Assembly: GCA_902789225.1 (NCBI GenBank)
Contig: CADANC010000006.1
Location: forward strand, 1-64,000
Origin: an uncultured Erysipelotrichaceae bacterium
GTDB taxonomy: Bacteria > Bacillota_I > Bacilli_A > RF39 > UBA660
Direction: 5' to 3'
Length of the DNA stretch: 64,000 nt
The position numbers and the translations under genes were made by a program. The notes beneath the pieces were generated by a model that saw nothing but the letters and a program-made list of their open reading frames with translations, searched no databases and was not told where the DNA came from. Numbering within the stretch: the first letter of the stretch is position 1; every line of letters begins with the position of its first letter. Shown here piece after piece: positions 36,173-43,489 of the stretch.

Positions 36173-37127
36173 ACTTCTTTATCCCTTCACTTAAAGTCAT
36201 TTTAGGAATATATTTTAAATCCTTTTTTGCTTTTTCTATATTCAATGTTTGACTATATCCCAATGTACAAATATTGTATTTTGTTATCATTGGCTCTTTA
36301 TATATGTGAAATATTTTATATATAAATTCAATAGTAGATGAAACACCATACATTAAGTTTAAACTAATTTTCAAGTATTTAGGTGGCTCATTTATTTGCT
36401 TAAATAATTCTTCTAATATATTTTTAAACTCTCTTGGCTCTCCGTTAGTGATGTTATATGTATTTCCGACTGCTTTCTTACTTTCAAGTGCAAGTCTTAA
36501 TGCTAGTGCCACATTTTCTACACAAGTTATATCAACAATGTTTTTACCATTATTAAATAAAGGAACACCTATTTTTCTATTTGCTTTTATTAGTCTTGGT
36601 ATAATACTTGTATCGCCTATTCCAAATAAACCTCTTGGTCTTATGATTACAAATGGTACATTTTTTGTTTTATGTATTTCTTTTTCTGCCATTATTTTAC
36701 TTTCAATATAGTAATTTAGTTTATTTTCTTCATCAAAATCATTTTCATCTATATCAAATCTATCAACCTTACCAGAATAAATGCTAGGAGAAGAAACATA
36801 TACAAGTCTTTTTATATTATTCTTTTTACAAGCATATAAAACATTTTTAGTTCCCTCTACATTTGTATTGATAAAGTTTTCTCTTTTTCCCCATACGGTT
36901 GATAATGCTCCTGCGTGAATAATAAAATCAACATTTTTTGAAGCATTTACTATATCTTTTTTTATACAGAAGTCTCCTACATAGGTTTCAACATTTTCTT
37001 GTTTCAATTTATCTAATTCTTCTTTTTTTCTTCCAAATGCAACTACACTATAACCATTATCTAGCAATTCTTTTATTAAGTATTTTCCTAGAAAACCATA
37101 AGCACCCGTAACTAATACTTTCTTCAT
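36138..37127 (-). CDS. NAD(P)-dependent epimerase/3-beta-HSD-type reductase
   Basis: The 329-residue extended SDR opens KVLVTGAYGFLGKYLIKELL (TGxxGxxG). The catalytic Tyr-Lys pair is in LNYYIESKIMAEKEI and the Ser lies in VYVSSPSIYSG. A RPRGLFGIGDTSIIPRLI stretch follows, as in the 3-beta-hydroxysteroid dehydrogenase-like and OleD-like reductases. It is the only evident candidate in this operon for reducing a beta-ketoacyl group. A sugar-epimerase role is the alternative. It overlaps the phosphopantetheinyl transferase gene by 4 bases. Confidence 0.82.
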   Translation of the reverse strand: MKKVLVTGAYGFLGKYLIKELLDNGYSVVAFGRKKEELDKLKQENVETYVGDFCIKKDIVNASKNVDFIIHAGALSTVWGKRENFINTNVEGTKNVLYACKKNNIKRLVYVSSPSIYSGKVDRFDIDENDFDEENKLNYYIESKIMAEKEIHKTKNVPFVIIRPRGLFGIGDTSIIPRLIKANRKIGVPLFNNGKNIVDITCVENVALALRLALESKKAVGNTYNITNGEPREFKNILEELFKQINEPPKYLKISLNLMYGVSSTIEFIYKIFHIYKEPMITKYNICTLGYSQTLNIEKAKKDLKYIPKMTLSEGIKKYAEDYKRNKVL

Positions 37128-37663
37128 AACAACTCACTCCTATTAAAACCTAATTCTTTAAACTCTACATCATCATTATCACAATATATTGAACACATAT
37201 AGTCTTTTTCACTTATAAAAAGATTTTTTTCTGTTATTTCATTCAACTTCATATTTTTAAACTTTATTTGAAAACCTAATCCTTTTAATTTACTATACGC
37301 TTCTTTTTTTACCCAAGTTTCTATTCTTTTTAAACTGTCTTTTTCTTTATTCAAATATTTTTCTGCAACCTCATCACTTATATTTCTATTTATTTCTTCA
37401 ATGTCAATTCCTACTTCATAAGTAGAAATAACACAGGCTATATAGTTTTTAGAATGCGAATAATTGAAAAATATATTTGAATCTTTAAAATATGGTTTCC
37501 CATTTGGTGTTGTATAAATTTCTGGTAGTTTTAAATTAAAATAATCTAACATTTTTCTTAATACAGTTCGTGCTTGTATCGTTTCTAATCTATTACTCGT
37601 ATAATCAACTGTTATGTCCTTTTTATTTACAATTGAATAATAGACTATTCTTCCTTCTTTCAC
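37124..37663 (-). CDS. Sfp-type 4'-phosphopantetheinyl transferase
   Basis: This is the first gene of the 17-gene operon, with a GTG start at 37661-37663 behind TTAGGAG. The 179-residue protein has the Sfp-family motifs: NGKPYF, FFNYSHSKNYIACVIS, VGIDIEEI (metal-binding Asp/Glu) and WVKKEAYSKLKGLG. It transfers phosphopantetheine from CoA to a carrier protein, here most likely the ACP encoded five genes downstream. Sfp types usually serve secondary metabolism while AcpS serves fatty-acid synthesis, which hints at a specialised pathway. The start lies just 22 bases after a terminator-like hairpin. Confidence 0.9.
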   Translation of the reverse strand: MKEGRIVYYSIVNKKDITVDYTSNRLETIQARTVLRKMLDYFNLKLPEIYTTPNGKPYFKDSNIFFNYSHSKNYIACVISTYEVGIDIEEINRNISDEVAEKYLNKEKDSLKRIETWVKKEAYSKLKGLGFQIKFKNMKLNEITEKNLFISEKDYMCSIYCDNDDVEFKELGFNRSELL

Positions 37664-37684
37664 TTAAATAACTCCTAACAAAAA

Positions 37685-37706
37685 AGTAACTACCAAAGCA
37701 GTTACT
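37685..37706 (-). terminator. Terminator-like hairpin in the leader of the lipid operon (possible attenuator)
   Basis: On the minus strand AGTAACTGC and GTAGTTACT form a 9-base-pair stem with a TTTG loop, followed directly by TTTTTT. It ends about 15 bases before the TTAGGAG ribosome binding site of the first gene. Either it terminates upstream transcripts, or transcripts starting upstream must read through it, making it a control point. Confidence 0.65.
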
Positions 37707-37771
37707 TTTAATAATAAATAATTAAATTATATAACTACTCATTGCCTAACTTTGACAGAAAACTATATTCC

Positions 37772-37790
37772 TAAATGATTATATCATTTA
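37772..37790. promoter_or_regulatory. Palindrome upstream of the lipid operon, candidate operator
   Basis: TAAATGAT-TAT-ATCATTTA is a perfect 8-base inverted repeat with a 3-base centre, about 110 bases upstream of the first gene. It overlaps a TATAAT-like sequence read on the minus strand, as expected for a repressor site. It does not match the FabT or FapR consensus well. Confidence 0.35.
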
Positions 37791-37931
37791 TTAGATTTTT
37801 TTACCATAAATGCTGGAAAGATCATAATAAGATTTATGATAATCTGGAATATAAGCATAATCAAATAATTCATCTTCATAATTAGTATACAAAAAAGAAT
37901 AGATTTCTCTACTCTTTAATACACTTAAATA
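37791..37931 (-). pseudogene. Open-frame remnant without a start codon
   Basis: A 46-codon frame between two stops, rich in Tyr and Asp (SFLYTNYEDELFDYAYI, then DYHKSYYDLSSIYG), has no ATG and no ribosome binding site. The codon pattern looks like that of neighbouring genes. It may be the 3' scrap of a lost gene between the LRR gene and the lipid operon. Confidence 0.35.
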
Positions 37932-37941
37932 TTATATACCT

Positions 37942-38961
37942 TTATTTTTTGATTCCTTTTGATTCTGATTTTATTTTTTCTAAATATTTAATATTACAAC
38001 CATTAGTAATTATACTATCAAAGTTTTCTAAAAAATCTTTTGCAGTACGCTCTTCATCATCACAAGATCTTTTAACTTTACCATCTATTTTTTCTAAAAC
38101 TCCAAATACTATATTTTCTTTATGAGTTTCTAATATTTCTTTCATTACTTTTATTTGGTCACTTGATAAATCATTGGGAAATCCTAATATATCAAATACA
38201 TCTGAGTATGAATCTACCATAAACATAATTGCTAAATCATTTGATAATACCCAATTAATAGCATCTGCTTCTATAAATGTATCCATATATTTAGCAGCAA
38301 GATATTCCATACCAAATTCATGACTACTTATGAAAAATGGTTTATCTCTTACAGGTACAAATACCATTTTACCTGTCTGATCTATTACTATTATATTTTC
38401 TTTATTTTCAATCATTGATACATCATCACTTATTGATAAATTATTACCTTTATTATCACCACTTACTTGTACAACTTCTGTATTTGTACCATCAAAAGCA
38501 TTATCATATACCTTTGTTTTACTAGGTATTATTATAAAGCTTAATGATTTACAATTAGAAAAAGCTTCTTCATCTATCTCTTCTAATGAAGGAGACAGTC
38601 TAAAATTATGTATTTCTGTCTTTGAAAAAGCTCTTTTTCCTATTCTTCTAACAGAATTAGTTAATCTTACAAAAGGTATATTAGAACAATTAGAAAATGC
38701 TTCATCGTCTATTTCTTCTAGTTTTTCACAACTATCTAAATTTATGTTTGTTAAATCATAACAATTTTTACAAGCAGATTTTCCTATTCTTCTTAAATTA
38801 CTATTTTCTGATATGAAAATACTATGTAGGTTATAGAAATTTTCAAATGCTCCATCAGATATTTCTTCTACATCATCTCCTATATAAATAGTTGTGATTC
38901 CTAAAGGATTTTCTATATCAATACTTTTAATAATCTTGTCATTTAGTCTTATTTCATCCAT
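37942..38961 (-). CDS. BspA-like leucine-rich-repeat protein without a signal peptide
   Basis: The 339-residue protein has about five LRR_5/BspA-type repeats at residues 15-160. The repeated unit is visible as VEEISDGAFENFYNL, LRRIGKSACKNCYDL, LEEIDDEAFSNCSNI, VRRIGKRAFSKTEI and LEEIDEEAFSNCKSL. Residues about 190-339 form a separate region of no recognised family. BspA-like proteins are usually secreted adhesins, but no signal peptide or anchor is seen here, so an intracellular role is possible. It has no detected partner; the region downstream is the remnant and the lipid operon leader. Confidence 0.78.
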   Translation of the reverse strand: MDEIRLNDKIIKSIDIENPLGITTIYIGDDVEEISDGAFENFYNLHSIFISENSNLRRIGKSACKNCYDLTNINLDSCEKLEEIDDEAFSNCSNIPFVRLTNSVRRIGKRAFSKTEIHNFRLSPSLEEIDEEAFSNCKSLSFIIIPSKTKVYDNAFDGTNTEVVQVSGDNKGNNLSISDDVSMIENKENIIVIDQTGKMVFVPVRDKPFFISSHEFGMEYLAAKYMDTFIEADAINWVLSNDLAIMFMVDSYSDVFDILGFPNDLSSDQIKVMKEILETHKENIVFGVLEKIDGKVKRSCDDEERTAKDFLENFDSIITNGCNIKYLEKIKSESKGIKK

Positions 38962-38997
38962 ATTAATACCTTCTTCATATTAATTGTAACATAAAAA

Positions 38998-39019
38998 AAA
39001 GACTATAATACTAGTCTTT
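38998..39019 (-). terminator. Terminator after the LCP gene
   Basis: AAAGACTA-loop-TAGTCTTT is followed by T8 on the minus strand and begins just after the LCP stop codon. Confidence 0.8.
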
Positions 39020-39020
39020 T

Positions 39021-40424
39021 CTATTTCATTGTTTCATTAATTTTTTCTTTAGCAGTATTTACTGTATTCATATTAGGATACATTACCCAGTCAATGCCTG
39101 TATTTAGATGTACTTTATCATGTCCATCTGTACCATCTACTGATTGAGTTTCTATTACCCATTTATTTCCATTATTAATAATATCTTTTATATTTTTAGT
39201 AATTATTTCTTTTGGAATATTTGTTTCATATGTATTAGATACAGTATTTAATATATCATTATAATTAACTATAGTATCGGTAGAAGCCATCTTTTTGAAT
39301 ATAGCTATCATAATCTTTTGACAATTTTGTTGTCTTACTCTATCTCTTCCTGGAAATGCATTACGTTCTCTCGCAACAGTTAGAGTTTGAACTCCATTTA
39401 GATGTTGACATCCTTTATTAATATGTAATTTTTTTCCTTTTGAATCATTATAAGTATCTACAACTTGCGCATGAGTAGTAGTAAATTCCATATCAGAACA
39501 ATAATCTATTCCACCTATTTCATCAACTAAAGTAACTAAACTATTAGTATTTATTTTTAAATAATAATCTATATCAGTATCAAATAATAATTCTAAAGAT
39601 TGCATTGATACATCTACACCTTCTGTAATAAAACTTAATTTATCTTTAGTATTATAGCCTGCTACATCAATGTAGTAGTCTCTAGGAATAGATGTTAATA
39701 ACACTTTGTGATTATCTTGATTAATAGTTACTAACATATTAAGATCCATCATACCTGAAAAATCAGATCCTACAATATAAATATTAAAACTATTACTTTC
39801 TTTAGAATCAATCTTTAATTCTTTTTCTATATTAAATTCATGAATAATTGAATAATCATCTTTATTATATTTATCATCTAAATTAAGAATAATATTATAA
39901 CTACTCTTTTCTATTAAAATTATTTTTTCTTCCCCATTAGTTAATTTATTAAATAAATTATTTAAATCATCATATCCACTAGGATTAACATCAAATTTAT
40001 TATCTAAATATTCTAAAGCATTCTCAATACTAGGACTATTGTTATAATATCCTATATCTGATTTATTAATATCTTCTTTTTTTAAATTATTTTTACTTAA
40101 ACCAACTACATAATAAGTATATAATTGTTTATTCTTATTATTAAAACTTTTATTTAAGAAACTATTAGTAGAATTAATAAAATATATACCAATTAAACTA
40201 CCGATAGATAGTATTGTTAATATAATAATAGAAATAATTTTTAATACTTTATTCTTTCTATTAATTAGGAATACACCAATTAGATTAATTAATACATAAG
40301 CAATAATTATAGGTATCAAATACTTATTAGGTAATATATTTAAAGCAATAATACTAATAATAGTAATTAAACTTATAATTACTGAAATTACACTAATTAT
40401 ATTATTTTTAATAATACTTTTCAT
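39021..40424 (-). CDS. LytR-CpsA-Psr family glycopolymer ligase
   Basis: The 467-residue membrane protein has three N-terminal hydrophobic segments (about residues 10-30, 35-53 and 62-85). An outside accessory region (about 100-205) and the LCP domain (about 210-395) follow. Core LCP residues are visible in the NIYIVGSDFSG start, TSIPRDYYIDV, NSLVTLVDEIGGIDY and LNGVQTLTVARERNAFPGRDRVRQQN. LCP enzymes attach lipid-linked wall polymers or capsule to peptidoglycan. It stands next to the capsule operon but has its own promoter and terminator. It is a good candidate for anchoring that capsule to the wall. Confidence 0.9.
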   Translation of the reverse strand: MKSIIKNNIISVISVIISLITIISIIALNILPNKYLIPIIIAYVLINLIGVFLINRKNKVLKIISIIILTILSIGSLIGIYFINSTNSFLNKSFNNKNKQLYTYYVVGLSKNNLKKEDINKSDIGYYNNSPSIENALEYLDNKFDVNPSGYDDLNNLFNKLTNGEEKIILIEKSSYNIILNLDDKYNKDDYSIIHEFNIEKELKIDSKESNSFNIYIVGSDFSGMMDLNMLVTINQDNHKVLLTSIPRDYYIDVAGYNTKDKLSFITEGVDVSMQSLELLFDTDIDYYLKINTNSLVTLVDEIGGIDYCSDMEFTTTHAQVVDTYNDSKGKKLHINKGCQHLNGVQTLTVARERNAFPGRDRVRQQNCQKIMIAIFKKMASTDTIVNYNDILNTVSNTYETNIPKEIITKNIKDIINNGNKWVIETQSVDGTDGHDKVHLNTGIDWVMYPNMNTVNTAKEKINETMK

Positions 40425-40439
40425 AAGGAAACCTCCTCT

Positions 40440-40767
40440 TTAAATGTCCGTCATATTATAACATAAAAGTACTCTTATGTAAATGTTATCTATTATTACT
40501 CCTAACAATTCTAGAATAATATAAACTATTAAATAAACTGATTCCTCACTAAGTTCTAAATGCTCTATATGATTATCAAATTCATTCATTTCTTTTAATT
40601 CATGTAATTCAGAACAATTAAAAACGTCATAAATAGTATGAGTAACCTCAATTTTATTTATGACGTTATAGGTATTTTTAAGTAAGATATAATATTTATT
40701 TGTATTATCTTCATATAAAAAAAGTATAAGGATTATCTTTGAAATTTCTTCTCTTTGGCCCTTTCAT
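40440..40767 (-). pseudogene. Truncated and frameshifted mobile-element gene (sigma-70-like protein)
   Basis: From the ATG at 40765-40767 the frame reads MKGPKRRNFKDNPYTF, then stops. If one base is removed from the T7 run it continues with LYEDNTNKYYILLKN, then VFNCSELHELKEMNEFD and NHIEHLELSEE. I recall this opening and the NEFDNHIEH stretch from small sigma-70-like proteins carried by conjugative elements of gut Firmicutes, though I cannot confirm it by search. The expected C-terminal sigma region 4 is missing; the tail becomes hydrophobic and the LCP promoter lies in it. Frameshift plus truncation indicate a dead gene. Confidence 0.55.
40455..40483 (-). promoter_or_regulatory. Promoter of the LCP gene
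   Basis: TTTACA and TATAAT are separated by exactly 17 bases on the minus strand, with the -10 about 30 bases before the LCP start and an AGAGGAGG ribosome binding site between. It lies inside the 3' end of the decayed gene at 40440-40767. Confidence 0.7.
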
Positions 40768-40814
40768 ATTTTTCTCTTTTTAAATTTTTTCAATTTGAAA
40801 GGCTAGAGGGCCTC

Positions 40815-40985
40815 TTACAAAATGACAACCTTACTGACAAAATAAAAAAAGTTGATGGGAGAACTCTGTTTAAGTGTCTCTTCACCAACTGTTTTATTTA
40901 TATTTAATTTTTGAGTGTCAAAAAGACTAAATTTTAATTTATTCAAAAAGAACTTATATGATTTAAAGTAATAGAATACTCTCAT
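40815..40985 (-). other. 56-codon open frame in an intergenic mobile-element remnant, probably not a real gene
   Basis: The stretch between the capsule operon terminator and the decayed sigma-like gene holds a short frame starting MRVFYYFKSYKFFLNKLK behind AGGAG at long spacing. Its second half overlaps a long terminator-like hairpin, which argues for structured noncoding DNA or RNA. Apart from these items and the remnant gene, I see nothing in 40443-41044. Confidence 0.3.
40843..40890 (-). terminator. Long terminator-like hairpin in the mobile-element remnant
   Basis: On the minus strand AGTTGGTG...GAGA pairs with TCTC...CATCAACT (8 plus 4 base pairs with a small internal loop) and is followed by T7. 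Confidence 0.5.
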
Positions 40986-41046
40986 AAAGGCACTTTCTCC
41001 TATTTGAGCATGCCTTATAAATATTCTATCCCCTTTTTCATAATAT

Positions 41047-41090
41047 AAAAAAACTAAGTATCATCTATGCCTATGGCGTGCTACTTAGTT
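41047..41090 (-). terminator. Terminator of the capsule operon
   Basis: AACTAAGTA and TACTTAGTT form a 9-base-pair stem around an inner loop of about 21 bases, followed by T7 on the minus strand. It lies just past the wecB stop codon. Confidence 0.7.
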
Positions 41091-41112
41091 AGTTATTATA
41101 ATTATTATTGAT

Positions 41113-42231
41113 TTACTCATTTTTATTATTTTCAAAGTATTTAATTATAGCATCGACAATTCTTTCTGAAGCATGTCCATCTCCATATGGATTAGAAGCT
41201 TTACTCATTTTATTATATTCTTTTTTATCTGTTAATAATTTTTTAGCTTCTTGATATATTGTTTCTTCATCTGTTCCTACTAGTTTTAGAGTTCCTGCAT
41301 CTATTCCTTCAGGACGTTCTGTTGTATCTCTTAATACTAATACTGGTTTTCCTAATGATGGGGCTTCTTCTTGAATACCACCACTATCTGTCATTATAAT
41401 ATAACTTTTATTTTGGAAGTTGTGGAAATCAAATACTTCTAGTGGTTCAATTAATCTTACTTTATCGCAACCGTCAAATATTTCATTGGCAACTTCTCTT
41501 ACTTTTGGATTTTTATGGATTGGGTAAATTACTTTAATATCTTCAAATTCATCACATAATCTTCTAATAGCTTTAAAAATATGTCTCATTGGATCTCCTA
41601 AATTTTCTCTTCGATGTGCTGTCAAAAGAATTAATCTTTCATCATCTTTTATCCAATCTAATTCTTCATTTTTATAATTCTTTAATACTGTTGTTTTCAT
41701 AGCATCAATAGCAGTATTTCCAGTTACATAAATCTTTTCTTCTGGAATATTTTGTTTAAGTAAGTTTTCTTTACTTAATTTTGTAGGTGCAAAACACATA
41801 TCAGTCATGCAATCTACCATTTGTCTATTCATTTCTTCTGGAAAAGGAGAATACTTATCATAGGTTCTTAAACCAGCTTCTACATGACCAATAGCTACTT
41901 GATTATAGAATGCAGCTAATCCACCAGCAAATGTAGTAGTAGTGTCTCCGTGAACTAATACTATATCTGGTTGAACTTTTCTTATTACATCTTCCAGTCC
42001 TACTAAAGCACGAGTTGTAACTTCAGCTAGAGTTTGTCCTTGTTTCATGATATTTAAATCATAATCAGGTGTTATTTCAAAAGTTTCAAGTACTTGATCT
42101 AACATTTCTCTATGTTGAGCAGTTACACATACAATACTTTCTACTTCTTTTCTTTTTTCTAATTCTTTTACAAGTGGTGCCATTTTTATTGCTTCTGGTC
42201 TTGTACCAAAAACACTCATTACTTTAATCAT
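41113..42231 (-). CDS. wecB: UDP-N-acetylglucosamine 2-epimerase (non-hydrolysing)
   Basis: The 372-residue enzyme makes UDP-ManNAc from UDP-GlcNAc for surface polysaccharide. Family motifs: VMSVFGTRPEAIKMAPLVKEL, VHGDTTTTFAGGLAAFY, GHVEAGLRTYDKYSPFPEEMNR, LTAHRRENLGDP and the donor-site stretch MTDSGGIQEEAPSLGKPVLVLR. The length is typical. It is the last gene of the capsule operon and overlaps the flippase gene by 8 bases. UDP-ManNAc is therefore a likely precursor of the capsule repeat or its linkage unit. Confidence 0.96.
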   Translation of the reverse strand: MIKVMSVFGTRPEAIKMAPLVKELEKRKEVESIVCVTAQHREMLDQVLETFEITPDYDLNIMKQGQTLAEVTTRALVGLEDVIRKVQPDIVLVHGDTTTTFAGGLAAFYNQVAIGHVEAGLRTYDKYSPFPEEMNRQMVDCMTDMCFAPTKLSKENLLKQNIPEEKIYVTGNTAIDAMKTTVLKNYKNEELDWIKDDERLILLTAHRRENLGDPMRHIFKAIRRLCDEFEDIKVIYPIHKNPKVREVANEIFDGCDKVRLIEPLEVFDFHNFQNKSYIIMTDSGGIQEEAPSLGKPVLVLRDTTERPEGIDAGTLKLVGTDEETIYQEAKKLLTDKKEYNKMSKASNPYGDGHASERIVDAIIKYFENNKNE

Positions 42232-43489
42232 TCTTTTTCATTCCTTTCATTTTAAGCAATAATGCCAATGTTAAAATAAACTCTCCAAGTGCTGATGCAA
42301 TTGAAACACCATAAATTCCCAAAAATTTTCCTAAAACTACATTTAGAATTACTAAAGCAAAACATCCTATAGTGAAGGCTTGACTATAATTCTTCGTCTT
42401 TCCATTTGCAACAAGTATTTGAATTCCAAAAAAATTATTAATCATAGCAAATATAAATTGAATAACCAATGGAACAACTATAATTGAGTAGCTGGTATAT
42501 TCAGATCCAAATAATAAATTTACAATAATATTTCTAAAAATTATTATTATTATTGATGGAATAGCAAATAATATAATTATAGGTACACACACTTTTTTTA
42601 CGGATTGTATACCATCATTATAACTCTTTTTAAATCTTGCACTATTATATGGATATAATGCTTGTGATATTGGAGTAAAAAACATTGTTAATATATAAGG
42701 TATTTTATATATTGCCGAAAAAACACCAGTAATGGAATTTGTACTAAAAATTCCTAGTACGGTAGTTCCAAAACCACTAAAAACTTTTGTCATTGCACTT
42801 GAAGTAAATAAGTACTTTGCATCTGAAATCTCACTTTTAATCTCATTTAATTTTGAAAACTTAAATGTTAAATTATACTTTCTCTTTGCTATTAGTAGAC
42901 TAATACAACTAGATAATAATAGTGTAATCGAATATAACAAGCAATATAAATATATATCTTGTTTTTGATTTACCATTATAAATATTAGTGCAACTGATAT
43001 TGTTCTAGAAATAACATTAATAATTGTGATAAATTTCATATCCTGTTTTCCTTGAAAAAGCCACGTAAGTTGAAATGTTGTTCCTATTATCATAACGAAA
43101 AGAATCAGCATGCATAAATATATTTTCATTGAAAACGATGAAATTAGAGCGATAATATTTAAAATAACAAATGATATTACTAATAATACTATTCTAGATG
43201 ATATTATATTATTAAATAATTGTTCAAGATTTTTGTTATCTTTACTTTCACTCATAATAGCAACTTTTCGTGAGCCACTTAGTCCAAAGCCAAATTCAAC
43301 TAAAACTTGTAAATATAAAGTCCAATTTAAGGCTATTGAAAAAGCTCCATACTCATTTGTCCCTAGCACTCTAGTAATATATGGAATAGTTAGTACTGGT
43401 ATTACAGTATTGACAACCTGCAATATTGTTAGCCACATACTGTTTTTAAAAACTTTCGATTTTTTCAATTTATTAATCATTTTCTTCAT
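42224..43489 (-). CDS. Wzx-type oligosaccharide flippase
   Basis: The polytopic membrane protein of about 421 residues has the polysaccharide-transport opening NSMWLTILQVVNTVIPVLTIPYITRVLGTNEYGAFSIALN and about 12 to 14 membrane helices. It would flip the lipid-linked repeat unit to the outer face, before polymerisation by the EpsG-like protein. The start is uncertain: ATG at 43487-43489 or three codons later; both overlap the glycosyltransferase gene upstream. A longer frame to 43513 lacks a ribosome binding site. Confidence 0.88.
   Translation of the reverse strand: MKKMINKLKKSKVFKNSMWLTILQVVNTVIPVLTIPYITRVLGTNEYGAFSIALNWTLYLQVLVEFGFGLSGSRKVAIMSESKDNKNLEQLFNNIISSRIVLLVISFVILNIIALISSFSMKIYLCMLILFVMIIGTTFQLTWLFQGKQDMKFITIINVISRTISVALIFIMVNQKQDIYLYCLLYSITLLLSSCISLLIAKRKYNLTFKFSKLNEIKSEISDAKYLFTSSAMTKVFSGFGTTVLGIFSTNSITGVFSAIYKIPYILTMFFTPISQALYPYNSARFKKSYNDGIQSVKKVCVPIIILFAIPSIIIIIFRNIIVNLLFGSEYTSYSIIVVPLVIQFIFAMINNFFGIQILVANGKTKNYSQAFTIGCFALVILNVVLGKFLGIYGVSIASALGEFILTLALLLKMKGMKKND

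Noticed and set aside
37741-37765. FabT or FapR box before the lipid operon
   Set aside because: The CTTTGACAGAAAACT stretch has only one good half of a FabT-like palindrome and no FapR-like repeat is present. The better palindrome at 37772-37790 differs from both.
40815-40985. A real 56-residue protein gene
   Set aside because: The ribosome binding site is at long spacing and the second half overlaps a terminator-like hairpin, so it was listed only as part of a remnant.
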